From: Clostridiales bacterium
GTDB lineage: Bacteria > Bacillota > Clostridia > Oscillospirales > Oscillospiraceae
Length of the DNA stretch: 64,000 nt
Direction of reading: 5' to 3'
Assembly (NCBI GenBank): GCA_025757645.1
Contig: CP107216.1
Span: 1,115,501 to 1,179,500, forward strand
This document shows, one piece after another, positions 8,363 to 16,356 of the stretch. The notes beneath the pieces are model-generated. The model made no database searches, was not told where the DNA came from, and worked only from the letters and a program-made list of their open reading frames with translations. The stretch's first letter is position 1. Each line of letters opens with the position of its first letter. Both the position numbers and the translations under genes were made by a program.

Positions 8363-8572
8363 ATGGATTACAAAACTCTGAGTGTGAAGACGTTTATCGA
8401 GGACATGAACGGCAAAGAGATCATGATGAAGACGGTTCCGTCCCTGACCAAGTATCCCCTGAAGCTCTTCTACAAGAAGACCGTCGGCGACATCGTCAAT
8501 CTCGTTCGCAGCAAGAAGCTCGTTCCGGAAGATGCCATCCAGGCTTTCATCAAGGACGTCGAGGCGCTCTAA
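8363..8572 (+). CDS. conserved-looking small protein of unknown function
   Basis: A 69-residue protein not recognised from any named family. It is soluble, mildly basic, and has no signal peptide or membrane segment. Its middle is lysine-rich (KYPLKLFYKKTVGDIV), followed by a probable amphipathic helix (EDAIQAFIKDVEAL). Support for it being a real gene is strong: AAAGGAG at proper spacing, its own TTGACA promoter, typical codon use, and a perfect terminator directly after the stop. It is monocistronic, sitting between divergent sigK and the abrB-ABC operon. Confidence 0.75.
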   Translation: MDYKTLSVKTFIEDMNGKEIMMKTVPSLTKYPLKLFYKKTVGDIVNLVRSKKLVPEDAIQAFIKDVEAL

Positions 8573-8590
8573 GTTATCTCATATGCAACA

Positions 8591-8623
8591 GATCCCCTGC
8601 CGGCCGGCAGGGGATCGTTTTTT
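8591..8623 (+). terminator. terminator after the 69-residue protein gene
   Basis: Perfect 26-base palindrome GATCCCCTGCCGG / CCGGCAGGGGATC followed by GTTTTTT. Confidence 0.9.
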
Positions 8624-8676
8624 GCCTGCATGGTTTACATAACTCTTATTTTTGCGCTGAAACGCAAAAAACCGGA

Positions 8677-8705
8677 TTGACAATCCGTTCAACTTGTGGT
8701 ACAAA
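8677..8705 (+). promoter_or_regulatory. sigma-A promoter of the abrB-ABC operon
   Basis: TTGACA (8677-8682), 17-base spacer, TACAAA (8700-8705). Confidence 0.6.
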
Positions 8706-8730
8706 GTAAGAAAAGTAATACGATTCTTAC
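8706..8730. promoter_or_regulatory. inverted-repeat operator candidate
   Basis: GTAAGAA (8706-8712) and TTCTTAC (8724-8730) form a perfect 7-bp inverted repeat with an 11-base centre. It lies directly downstream of the -10 and over the likely transcription start, a position that blocks RNA polymerase when bound. The AbrB-type protein encoded next is the obvious candidate for autorepression. Confidence 0.5.
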
Positions 8731-8744
8731 AGGAGGCGGATCGC

Positions 8745-9038
8745 ATGGAATCCATGCAGGACAAATTCATGACCACGGTGCGCATCGGCCCAAAGGGGCA
8801 GATCGTGATCCCGAAGGAGGTGCGCGCGATGTTTGGGCTCGCGCCGGGGGACTCGCTCATCCTGCTGGCGGACCGCGAGCGCGGCATCGCGCTGCAGAGC
8901 AGCAGCTACTACGATTCGTTCGTGCGCGCGGTGTTCGATCAGGGCGCGCAGGCGGCCGCGCCGGATGTGCCCGAGGCCGAGACGAAGGTGTTCGCCTCCG
9001 CGCTGGAGCGGGAGTTGAAGAAGGGGAACGGCAAGTGA
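8745..9038 (+). CDS. AbrB/SpoVT-type DNA-binding transition regulator
   Basis: A 97-residue protein with an N-terminal swapped-hairpin AbrB domain (residues about 9-55: TTVRIGPKGQIVIPKEVRAMFGLAPGDSLILLAD). The C-terminal half is longer and charged, without a recognised domain. Proteins of this build often repress their own operon. AGGAGG lies eight bases before the ATG. The stop codon overlaps the GTG start of the ABC ATPase gene, so regulator and transporter are translationally coupled. Confidence 0.85.
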   Translation: MESMQDKFMTTVRIGPKGQIVIPKEVRAMFGLAPGDSLILLADRERGIALQSSSYYDSFVRAVFDQGAQAAAPDVPEAETKVFASALERELKKGNGK

Positions 9039-9784
9039 ACATTCTGGAAGTGGAGGGCCTGTGCAAGACCTATCCGGCGTTTGCGCTGCGCGATGTGTCG
9101 TTCGCAGTCGAGCCGGGGACGATCATGGGCTTCATCGGCCGCAACGGCGCCGGCAAGAGCACGACCATCAAGTCCATGCTCAATCTCGTGCACCCGGACA
9201 GCGGCCGCGTGACCATGTTTGGCCAGGATTTTTACGCCAACGAGCCGGCCTGCAAGCAGCAGCTCGGCGTGGTGCTCGGCGGTGTGGATTTTTACCCGAA
9301 TAAGAAGCTGCGCAGCATCACGAACGTGACGCGGACGTTTTACGACCGCTGGGACGAGGACAAATACCGGCACTATCTGCAGCTGTTCGCGCTCGACGAG
9401 ACGAAGAAGGTCTCGCAGCTCTCGTCCGGCATGCGCGTGAAGTATATGCTCGCGCTTGCGCTCTCGCACGATGCGCGCCTGCTCATCCTTGACGAGCCGA
9501 CGAGCGGACTCGACCCCGTGTCGCGCGACGAGCTCATGGAGCTGTTTCGCGGCGTGGTCAAAAGCGGCGAGCGCAGCATCCTGTTTTCGACGCATATCAC
9601 GTCCGATCTCGAAAAGTGCGCCTCGCACATCACGATGATCAAGGACGGGCAGATCCTGTGCAGCGACACGCGCGACGGGTTTCTCGCGCGCTATCGCGCG
9701 CAGTTCGGCGACGGGCAGATGTCGCTCGAGGACATTCTTGTGCGCGTGGAAAGGAGAAGCTATGACGGCGAAGATTTTCTCTAA
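9035..9784 (+). CDS. ABC transporter ATP-binding protein
   Basis: A 249-residue ABC ATPase with Walker A GRNGAGKST (35-43), a degenerate signature LSSGM at 129-133 (canonical LSGGQ), and Walker B LLILDEP with Asp153-Glu154. The GTG start at 9035 overlaps the abrB-type stop by four bases, with GGGG in front; the protein then opens NILEVEGLCKTYPAF, normal for the family. It resembles the YtrB/BcrA-like group, whose operons begin with a small regulator and encode antibiotic or membrane-stress export. Substrate unknown. It pairs with the permease gene that overlaps its end. Confidence 0.9.
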   Translation: MNILEVEGLCKTYPAFALRDVSFAVEPGTIMGFIGRNGAGKSTTIKSMLNLVHPDSGRVTMFGQDFYANEPACKQQLGVVLGGVDFYPNKKLRSITNVTRTFYDRWDEDKYRHYLQLFALDETKKVSQLSSGMRVKYMLALALSHDARLLILDEPTSGLDPVSRDELMELFRGVVKSGERSILFSTHITSDLEKCASHITMIKDGQILCSDTRDGFLARYRAQFGDGQMSLEDILVRVERRSYDGEDFL

Positions 9785-10412
9785 GGACCTGCGCCTTGCA
9801 GCGCACCCGATGATGTACGTGTTCGCGCTCTTCGGCGTCATGCTCATCATCCCGAACTATCCGTACACGGTCGTATTTTTCTACGGCCTGCTCGGCATTT
9901 TCTTTACGTTTCTCAACGGCCGCGAGAACAAGGACGTCTATTACTGCGCCGTGCTGCCGGTCACGAAGCGTGACCAGGTGCGCGCCCGCGCCTGGCTCGT
10001 CGTGGCGGTGGAGCTGGCGGAGCTCGTGATCGCGGTCCCGTTTGCGTTCCTCTCCGCGCGCATCAATCCCAACGGCACGAACCTCGCCGGCATCGACGCA
10101 AACGTCGCGCTCTTCGGCTGCGTGCTGCTGATCTACGGCGTGTTCAACGTTGTGTTCCTGCCCGTGTTTTATAAGACAGCCATCCGCGCCGGGCGAGCGT
10201 TTCTGCTCGCGGTCATCCCGATGACGGTGCTCATGGTGCTCGTCGAGGCGCTGTCCCATTTTCCGGCCGTCGGGCCGTATCTCGATGCGACCGACGCGGC
10301 CGGTCAGGTGCGGCAGCTGCCGGTACTGGCCGTGGGGCTGGCGGCGTTTGCGCTGCTGTCGTGGCTGGCATACCGGAAGGCGGCCAAAAATTACGAGCGG
10401 GTCGATCTGTGA
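9762..10412 (+). CDS. ABC-2 type transporter permease
   Basis: A 216-residue membrane protein with about six hydrophobic segments, the partner of the ATPase whose gene it overlaps by 23 bases. The short cytoplasmic start (MTAKIFSKDLRLAAHPMMYVF) and the early motif LNGRENKDVYYCAVLPVTKRD match small ABC-2 permeases of the clostridial AbrB/GntR-ABC operons. AAGGAGA precedes the ATG. What it moves cannot be told from the sequence. Confidence 0.78.
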   Translation: MTAKIFSKDLRLAAHPMMYVFALFGVMLIIPNYPYTVVFFYGLLGIFFTFLNGRENKDVYYCAVLPVTKRDQVRARAWLVVAVELAELVIAVPFAFLSARINPNGTNLAGIDANVALFGCVLLIYGVFNVVFLPVFYKTAIRAGRAFLLAVIPMTVLMVLVEALSHFPAVGPYLDATDAAGQVRQLPVLAVGLAAFALLSWLAYRKAAKNYERVDL

Positions 10413-10420
10413 CGGGGGAC

Positions 10421-10449
10421 TTGCCGGAACGCGAAAAATATGCTATCCT
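10421..10449 (+). promoter_or_regulatory. putative promoter of the vanY-type gene
   Basis: TTGCCG (10421-10426), 17-base spacer, TATCCT (10444-10449). The hairpin terminating the upstream operon begins directly after it. Confidence 0.4.
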
Positions 10450-10450
10450 G

Positions 10451-10484
10451 AAAAGCAGCTCGTGTGAGCTGCTTTTCATTTTTT
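10451..10484 (+). terminator. terminator of the abrB-ABC operon
   Basis: Stem AAAAGCAGCTC / GAGCTGCTTTT with GTGT loop, then CATTTTTT. Confidence 0.8.
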
Positions 10485-10502
10485 CGTCCGGGAGGGATCT
10501 GC

Positions 10503-11264
10503 ATGAAGAACAAACGTCTCTGGCTGTCGGTGACGCTGACGGTCCTGGTCGTCGTATGCGCTATGCTCATCCTCTCGCGCATCAACGAGACGCGCAGCAA
10601 CGCCGCGCCCGCCGCGCCGACGGATCTTATTCTCCCGCCGGACATCCAGACGACGGCGCAGCCCGATACGAAGAAGTATGACGACCTGCCGGATGTGGAT
10701 ATTTCCTCCTGGGAGTATCTCATTGCGAGTCAGGCGCATAATATCAGCGACTATGTTCCGGATGTGAGCAAGATCAGCGGCTCGCAGTCCACGTTCGATT
10801 CCCGCGCCGTCGACGCGCTCAATGCGCTGCTCAAAGCGGCCAGGGACGCCGGCTGGAGTCCGTATATCTACTGCGCCTACCGTCCGTACCTGACGCAGGA
10901 GCAGCAGTATGAGGATCAGGTCAGCGAGAATATGCGCAAGGGCGACACGCGCGACGAGGCTGAGACGGCCGCAGCGCGCGTGGCCGCGCCCCCCGGCACG
11001 AGCGACCACCAGACCGGCCTCGGCGCGGACATCGTTGACCAGTACTATTCCTCGCTGAGCGTGGACACGGTCAACGCGCGCTTTCTGACCTGGCTCGCCG
11101 ACAACTGCGCGGACTACGGTTTCGTCATCCGCTACCCGTCGGACAAGGTCAGCATCACCGGGCGCAACGAGCCGTGGCACGTGCGCTATGTCGGCGACGC
11201 GGCGGCGCGGTTCATGACCGAGCACAACCTCTGCCTGGAGGAATTCGTGGCGTTGTACCAGTAA
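10503..11264 (+). CDS. VanY-type D-alanyl-D-alanine carboxypeptidase (M15 family)
   Basis: A 253-residue exported metallopeptidase that trims the terminal D-Ala of peptidoglycan stem peptides. Residues about 5-26 are an uncleaved signal anchor; residues 27-60 are a low-complexity linker. The M15B zinc site is complete: His169 and Asp176 in SDHQTGLGAD, and Glu223/His226 in EPWH. GGGAGG precedes the ATG. No vanR/S or other resistance genes are adjacent, so this looks like a housekeeping wall-trimming enzyme, not part of a glycopeptide-resistance set. Confidence 0.88.
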   Translation: MKNKRLWLSVTLTVLVVVCAMLILSRINETRSNAAPAAPTDLILPPDIQTTAQPDTKKYDDLPDVDISSWEYLIASQAHNISDYVPDVSKISGSQSTFDSRAVDALNALLKAARDAGWSPYIYCAYRPYLTQEQQYEDQVSENMRKGDTRDEAETAAARVAAPPGTSDHQTGLGADIVDQYYSSLSVDTVNARFLTWLADNCADYGFVIRYPSDKVSITGRNEPWHVRYVGDAAARFMTEHNLCLEEFVALYQ

Positions 11265-11288
11265 GTGTCCGGCGGCGCAAAAAAAGGC

Positions 11289-11317
11289 TTGCATTGTCCG
11301 GCGCGGGATGGTATGAT
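11289..11317 (+). promoter_or_regulatory. sigma-A promoter of the rimP-nusA-infB operon
   Basis: TTGCAT (11289-11294), 17-base spacer, TATGAT (11312-11317). The leader to the rimP start is about 90 nt and contains a terminator-like hairpin. Confidence 0.65.
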
Positions 11318-11346
11318 ATTGCCGTACGAAGGAAGCAGGATTTGAC

Positions 11347-11374
11347 AGAGTGGGCACTCGCCCACTCTTTTTCT
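11347..11374 (+). promoter_or_regulatory. leader terminator/attenuator before rimP
   Basis: Perfect 9-bp stem AGAGTGGGC / GCCCACTCT with ACTC loop followed by TTTTCTT. It lies 25 bases after the expected start site and inside the leader of the operon that encodes NusA. It would stop most transcripts unless read through, so it may serve feedback control by NusA. Confidence 0.6.
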
Positions 11375-11413
11375 TGATGTCTTTCGAAGTGTCAGAAAAT
11401 GGAATGGTGATCT

Positions 11414-11869
11414 ATGAGTAAATTGACAGATGCCGTCCTGGCGCTGGCCGGGCCTGTGGCCGCGCAGCAGGGATGCGAGATCTGGGACGTGGAGTACGTC
11501 AAGGAAGCGGGCAGCCGCTACCTGCGCGTGTATATCGACAAGCCGGACGGCGTGTCGATCCAGGACTGCGAGGATTTCAGCCGTGCGCTCGATCCGATCC
11601 TCGACGAGGCCGACCCCATTCCCGACAGCTATATTTTCGAGGTGTCGTCCGCGGGAGCGGAGCGGCAGCTCAAGCGCCCGGGCGATTTCGAGCGCTTCCT
11701 CGGCGCACAGGTCGAGGTGCGGCTCTACCAGCCGGTCGACGGCAGCAAGGTGCACATTGGCACGCTCGAGCAGTATGACAACGGCGACGTGACCGTCTCC
11801 GACGGCAAGACCCGCCGTGTCTTTCAAAAATCCGCCATCGCACAGGTGCGCCTGCACCTGACCATATAA
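11414..11869 (+). CDS. rimP: ribosome maturation factor RimP
   Basis: A 151-residue factor for 30S subunit maturation. The N-terminal alpha/beta domain carries the typical EIWDVEYVKEAGSRYLRVYIDKPDG and the DCEDFSRALDPILDE and YIFEVSSAGAERQL motifs. The C-terminal SH3-like domain is at about residues 90-151. It is the first gene of the nusA-infB operon, 17 bases before nusA. Confidence 0.95.
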   Translation: MSKLTDAVLALAGPVAAQQGCEIWDVEYVKEAGSRYLRVYIDKPDGVSIQDCEDFSRALDPILDEADPIPDSYIFEVSSAGAERQLKRPGDFERFLGAQVEVRLYQPVDGSKVHIGTLEQYDNGDVTVSDGKTRRVFQKSAIAQVRLHLTI

Positions 11870-11886
11870 GGAAAGGGAATTCGACC

Positions 11887-12939
11887 ATGAACGCAGAATT
11901 TTTTGACGCAGTTGCAGATATCGAAAAAGAAAAAGGTATTCCGCGCGAATATATGTATGAGAAGATCCGTCAGGCCATGCTGACGGCGTTCCGCAAGGAC
12001 ACGCCCGACTGCGAGGACAACGTGGAGGTCATTCTCGACGAGGCGAAAAAGAAGATCGAGATGGTCGTCAAGAAGACGGTCGTCGCGCGCGTCATCGACC
12101 CGTATGTCGAGATCAGCGAGGAGGCGGCGCACCGCATCAGCAAGCGCGCCAAGATCGGCGACGTGGTCAGCGTCCCGGTCGAGACCAAGCAGTTCGGCCG
12201 CATCGCGGCGCAGGCTGCCAAGCAGGTCATCATTCAGGGCATCCGCGAGGCGGAGCGCGGCATGATCTACGAGGAGTTCAACTCCAAGGAGCACGAGATC
12301 CTCACCGGCGTCGTCAATAAGATCGACCCGCGCACCGGCTGCGCGTTTTTGAAGATCAGCTCCAACTCGGACTATACTGAGGCCATGCTCGCCCCGGCGG
12401 AGTGCATCCGCGGCGAGGTGCTGCATGAGGGCGACCGCATCAAGGTCTACGTGGTCGAGGTGCGCAACAGCACGCGCGGCCCGCAGGTGCTCATCAGCCG
12501 GACGCATCCGGGCCTGGTCAAGCGCCTGTTCGAGCTCGAAGTGCCGGAGATCTTTGACGGCACGGTCGAGATCAAGTCCATCGCCCGTGAGGCCGGCAGC
12601 CGCACGAAGATGGCCGTCTGGGCGGAAGATCCGGTCATCGACCCGATCGGCGCGTGCGTCGGCCCGAAGGGCGGCCGTGTCGCAAGCGTCGTCAACGAAC
12701 TCGGCGGCGAGAAGATCGACATCGTCAAGTACAGCGAGGTGCCGGAGGAATTCATCGCGGCCGCACTGGCGCCGTCCGAGGTGCTGGAAGTGACCCTGCT
12801 CGACGAGGGCAAGAGCTGCCGCGTCATCGTGCCGGATAACCAGCTCTCGCTCGCCATCGGCAAGGAAGGGCAGAACGCCCGCCTGGCCGCGAAGCTCACC
12901 GGCTATAAGATCGACATCAAGCCGGAGAGCGAGGCATAA
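11887..12939 (+). CDS. nusA: transcription elongation/termination factor NusA
   Basis: A 350-residue Firmicute-length NusA without the C-terminal acidic repeats of proteobacteria. The order is an N-terminal RNA polymerase-binding domain (1-125), S1 domain (about 130-200, with RTHPGLVKRLFELEVPEI at its end), then KH1 and KH2 (GACVGPKGGRV and AIGKEGQNARLAAKLTG loops). It binds the elongation complex and modulates pausing, termination and antitermination. AGGAAAGG precedes the ATG. Confidence 0.96.
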   Translation: MNAEFFDAVADIEKEKGIPREYMYEKIRQAMLTAFRKDTPDCEDNVEVILDEAKKKIEMVVKKTVVARVIDPYVEISEEAAHRISKRAKIGDVVSVPVETKQFGRIAAQAAKQVIIQGIREAERGMIYEEFNSKEHEILTGVVNKIDPRTGCAFLKISSNSDYTEAMLAPAECIRGEVLHEGDRIKVYVVEVRNSTRGPQVLISRTHPGLVKRLFELEVPEIFDGTVEIKSIAREAGSRTKMAVWAEDPVIDPIGACVGPKGGRVASVVNELGGEKIDIVKYSEVPEEFIAAALAPSEVLEVTLLDEGKSCRVIVPDNQLSLAIGKEGQNARLAAKLTGYKIDIKPESEA

Positions 12940-12960
12940 ACCGAAAGGAGGCAGTCACCC

Positions 12961-13233
12961 ATGCCCAAGTCCATTCCCCAGCGGCAGTGTGTCGGCTGCC
13001 GTGAAAAGAAGCCCAAACCGGAGCTGATCCGGGTGGTGCGCGCGCCCGACGGGGCCATCTCGCTCGATGCGCGCGGCAAGGCGGCGGGCCGCGGCGCGTA
13101 TCTGTGCCCGAAGGCCGTGTGCCTGAAAAAGGCGCAGAAGAACCGCGCGCTCGAGCGCGCGTTCGACGTGCCCATTCCGGCGGAGATCTATGAGCAGCTC
13201 GCAGCGGAACTGGAGGTGCTCGGCGACGGATAA
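12961..13233 (+). CDS. rnpM: RNase P modulator RnpM (YlxR)
   Basis: A 90-residue RNA-binding protein of the YlxR family, shown in B. subtilis to bind and modulate RNase P. The family signature is complete: PQRQCVGCREKKPK, LIRVVRAPDG and GRGAYLCPKAVCL. AAAGGAGG lies at good spacing. Its 3' end overlaps the ylxQ frame. Position between nusA and infB is typical of Firmicutes. Confidence 0.92.
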   Translation: MPKSIPQRQCVGCREKKPKPELIRVVRAPDGAISLDARGKAAGRGAYLCPKAVCLKKAQKNRALERAFDVPIPAEIYEQLAAELEVLGDG

Positions 13234-13642
13234 AGCAGCCAACTATCTCGGCCTCATGCGCAAGGCCGGGCGCATCGCGCTCGGGGAGCATGACGCCGGA
13301 GCGGCGGCGCGTGCCGGCAAGGCGTGCCTGCTGCTGCTGGCGCAGGACGCATCGGACAATGCGCGCAAGCGCGCCGAGGGCTTTGCCCATGCGGCGCAGG
13401 CGCCGCTGCTGCGCCTGCCGTACACGAAGCAGGCGCTGTCCGACCGGCTCGGCAAGACCGGCTGCGCCATCGCGGCAGTCACCGATCCGGGCCTGGCGAA
13501 GGCCTTTGTGTCTGCACTGGCGCAGGCAGATCCGGAGCAATACAGCAACACGGCGGCAGAGCTTGCCGCACAGACGAGAACAGACACGGGCACGGCGCCG
13601 ACAGGCGGCGGGCGCAACGGCAAGAGGAGGAAACGAGTATGA
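13190..13642 (+). CDS. L7Ae-family K-turn-binding protein YlxQ
   Basis: A ribosomal-protein-L7Ae-like protein, recognised by NYLGLMRKAGRIALGEHD and by its position between rnpM and infB. Its C-terminal tail (from about residue 120) is low-complexity and basic. The start is uncertain. The only start codon before the conserved region is ATG 13190, inside rnpM with GGAGA in front, which adds ~15 unusual residues. The next ATG (13256) would remove the first conserved helix. It overlaps the infB start by four bases. Confidence 0.8.
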   Translation: MSSSQRNWRCSATDKAANYLGLMRKAGRIALGEHDAGAAARAGKACLLLLAQDASDNARKRAEGFAHAAQAPLLRLPYTKQALSDRLGKTGCAIAAVTDPGLAKAFVSALAQADPEQYSNTAAELAAQTRTDTGTAPTGGGRNGKRRKRV

Positions 13643-15978
13643 GCGGATTGATTAAATACAGAGTGCATGAGGTGGCGAAGGATTTCGGCATGACCTCGAA
13701 GGAGATCACGCAGATCCTGACGGATTATGCCACCACTCCGAAAAATCATATGCAGGTGCTGGAGGACGACGAGCTCAACGACATCTTTGAGTATCTCACG
13801 CAGCACCATCAGGCGGCCAGCCTGGAGGAGCTCTACAAAGTGCCGGACCAGCCGAAGGCCAAGCCGCAGGCAGCCCCGGCCGCGCAGGGCGCTGCGCCCA
13901 AGGGCGAAGCCGCACCCGCAAAGCAGCCGCAGCAGGCTACCCAGCCGCAGCAGCAGCACAAGCCGAAGAAGGACGACAAGCCGCACCAGCCGCGTCAGGT
14001 GGCCGAGCGCCGCGTCGTCGATACCCGCGGCGCGACGACGAACCTGTCCAAGTACGACCAGCGTCTGGACGATCTCGTGCCCGAGCGCGCGCAGAATAAG
14101 CGCGGCGGCAAGCAGAAGATCCAGAACCGCAACCGTCAGCGTCCGCAGAATCCTGCCGCCGGCGCCAAGCGCCGCCAGGAGGAGCGCGACAAGATGCAGA
14201 AGCTGCAGCTGGAGATCGCAAAAAAGCAGCAGCTCAAGGTCCAGATCCCGGACACGATCTCCGTCGGCGAGCTCGCGTCCCGCATGAAGAAGACCGGCGC
14301 AGAAGTCGTGCGCCGTCTCGTGAAGATGGGCGTCATGGCGTCGCTGTCCGATACCATTGATTACGATACCGCCGCGCTCGTGGCCATGGAGCTCGGCTGT
14401 AAGGTCGAGCACGAGGTTATCGTGACGGTCGAAGAGCGCCTGATCGACGACCGCGAGGACAGCGAGGACGAACTCGTCCCGCGCGCCCCGGTCGTGGTGG
14501 TCATGGGCCACGTCGACCACGGCAAGACCAGCCTGCTCGACCGCATCCGCCGCACGAACGTCGCGGCCGGTGAGGCCGGCGGCATCACGCAGCACATCGG
14601 CGCTTACCGCGTCATGGTCAACGGCAAGCCTGTCACCTTCCTCGACACGCCGGGCCACGAGGCGTTTACGTCCATGCGTGCCCGCGGCGCTATGGTCACG
14701 GATATCGCCATCCTCGTCGTCGCGGCCGATGATGGCATCATGCCGCAGACGATCGAGTCGATCAACCACGCGAAGGCCGCCGGCATCCCGCTGGTCGTGG
14801 CCATCAACAAGATGGATGTCCACGGCGCGAACCCCGACCGCATCAAGCAGCAGCTCACGGAGTACGGTCTCGTGCCCGAAGAGTGGGGCGGCGAGACGAT
14901 CGTCTGCCCGATCTCGGCCAAGACCGGCGAGGGCGTGGACAAACTGCTCGAAAACCTGGTCCTGCTCGCCGAAATTCTGGAGCTCAAGGCCAACCCCAAC
15001 CGTGCCGCCCGCGGCACGGTCATCGAGGCCCGCATGGACAAAGGTCGCGGCCCGATCATGACCGTGCTCGTGCAAAACGGCACGCTCCATCAGGGTGACA
15101 TCATCATCGCCGGCACAGCCGTCGGCCGTGTGCGCACGATGACCAACGATAAGGGTCAGCGCGTGACGAAGGCCGGCCCGTCCATCCCGGTCGAGATCGC
15201 CGGCATGTCCGAGGTGCCGAGCGCGGGCGACAAGTTCAACGCCGTCGCCGACGAGCGCATGGCGCGTGAGCTCGTCGAGGAGCGAAAGCAGCAGAAGAAG
15301 GACGCCGCCAACGCCGGCAGCAAGAAGGTCTCGCTCGACGACCTGTTCTCCCGCATCCAGCAGGGCGAGATGAAGGACTTCAACATCATCGTCAAGGCCG
15401 ACGTGCAGGGCAGCGCCGAGGCTGTCAAGTCCTCGCTCGAGAAGCTCTCGAACGATGAAGTGCGTGTGCAGGTCATCCACTCCGGCGTCGGCGCCATCAA
15501 CGAGTCCGACGTCATGCTCGCCGCCACGTCGAATGCGATCATCGTCGGCTTCAACGTCCGCCCGGACGCGGCCGCGCGCGACAACGCCGCCCGCAGCAAT
15601 GTGGAGATCCGTATGTACCGCGTCATCTACGACTGCATCAACGAGATCGAGGCGGCCATGAAGGGCATGCTCGCCCCGAAGTTCCAGGAGCAGATCATCG
15701 GCCACGTCGAGATCCGCCAGACTTTCAAGGTCTCCAAGGTCGGCACCGTCTGCGGCGGCTACGTCACCGACGGCAAGATCGTGCGCAACAGCAAGGTCCG
15801 CGTCGTGCGCGACAACATCGTCGTGTTCGAGGGCGACCTCGCGTCCCTGCGCCGCTTCAAGGACGACGTCAAGGAAGTCGCCGCCGGTTATGAGTGCGGC
15901 CTGCAGGTCGATAAGTACAACGACGTCAAGGTCGGCGACGTGATCGAAGTGTATGTCATGGAGGAGATCAAGCAGTAA
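13639..15978 (+). CDS. infB: translation initiation factor IF-2
   Basis: A 779-residue GTPase that places initiator tRNA on the 30S subunit. The order is a small IF2_N domain (3-55), a Gln/Lys/Pro-rich linker (about 75-190), a second IF2_N (about 205-255), and the GTPase domain with G1 GHVDHGKT (290-297), G3 DTPGHEAF and G4 NKMD. Domains II, III (TIF2) and IV follow, with FKVSKVGTVCGGYV in domain IV. The ATG at 13639 follows AGGAGGAAAC and overlaps the ylxQ stop (ATGA). Confidence 0.97.
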   Translation: MSGLIKYRVHEVAKDFGMTSKEITQILTDYATTPKNHMQVLEDDELNDIFEYLTQHHQAASLEELYKVPDQPKAKPQAAPAAQGAAPKGEAAPAKQPQQATQPQQQHKPKKDDKPHQPRQVAERRVVDTRGATTNLSKYDQRLDDLVPERAQNKRGGKQKIQNRNRQRPQNPAAGAKRRQEERDKMQKLQLEIAKKQQLKVQIPDTISVGELASRMKKTGAEVVRRLVKMGVMASLSDTIDYDTAALVAMELGCKVEHEVIVTVEERLIDDREDSEDELVPRAPVVVVMGHVDHGKTSLLDRIRRTNVAAGEAGGITQHIGAYRVMVNGKPVTFLDTPGHEAFTSMRARGAMVTDIAILVVAADDGIMPQTIESINHAKAAGIPLVVAINKMDVHGANPDRIKQQLTEYGLVPEEWGGETIVCPISAKTGEGVDKLLENLVLLAEILELKANPNRAARGTVIEARMDKGRGPIMTVLVQNGTLHQGDIIIAGTAVGRVRTMTNDKGQRVTKAGPSIPVEIAGMSEVPSAGDKFNAVADERMARELVEERKQQKKDAANAGSKKVSLDDLFSRIQQGEMKDFNIIVKADVQGSAEAVKSSLEKLSNDEVRVQVIHSGVGAINESDVMLAATSNAIIVGFNVRPDAAARDNAARSNVEIRMYRVIYDCINEIEAAMKGMLAPKFQEQIIGHVEIRQTFKVSKVGTVCGGYVTDGKIVRNSKVRVVRDNIVVFEGDLASLRRFKDDVKEVAAGYECGLQVDKYNDVKVGDVIEVYVMEEIKQ

Positions 15979-15990
15979 AAGGAGTTTCCT

Positions 15991-16353
15991 ATGGCTTCCA
16001 ACAAACTGGCAAGAACGAATGATGATATCCAGCGCGTGCTGGCAAACCTGCTCACCCAGGTCAAAGACCCCCGGGTGCAGCAGGGGATGATCAGCGTCAC
16101 CCGCGTCGAGACGACGGGCGACCTGCGCTATTCAAAAGTCTGGCTTTCCGTGCTCGGCATGGAAAACGAGAAGGAATTCAAAAAGGGGCTGCGTTCGGCT
16201 TCCGGCTGGCTGCGCCATGAGCTGGGCACCGTGCTGGACCTGCGCTACACCCCGGAACTGGTGTTTGAGATCGACCACTCGATCGAGGAGGGCGCGCACA
16301 TCAGCGCCATGATCGAGCATCTGCACGACAAGGACACCGGAAATGAGGCTTGA
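15991..16353 (+). CDS. rbfA: 30S ribosome-binding factor RbfA
   Basis: A 120-residue KH-like factor for late 30S assembly. It has the family opening RTNDDIQRVLANLLTQVKDPR, then ISVTRVETTGDLRYSKVWLSV, and LRYTPELVFEIDHSIEEGAHI near the end. AAGGAG lies at good spacing, 12 bases after infB. Confidence 0.95.
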   Translation: MASNKLARTNDDIQRVLANLLTQVKDPRVQQGMISVTRVETTGDLRYSKVWLSVLGMENEKEFKKGLRSASGWLRHELGTVLDLRYTPELVFEIDHSIEEGAHISAMIEHLHDKDTGNEA

Positions 16354-16356
16354 AGT

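Noticed and set aside
10503..11264. VanY-type gene as evidence of glycopeptide resistance
   Set aside because: No vanR/S, vanH/A/X or other cluster genes nearby, and the ddl at 20.3 kb looks like a normal D-Ala-D-Ala ligase. A housekeeping carboxypeptidase is more likely.
11283..11320. A phage or IS insertion boundary near GC shifts
   Set aside because: No transposase, integrase, terminal repeats or target duplications were seen anywhere in the window; the three tRNA genes are not flanked by integrases.
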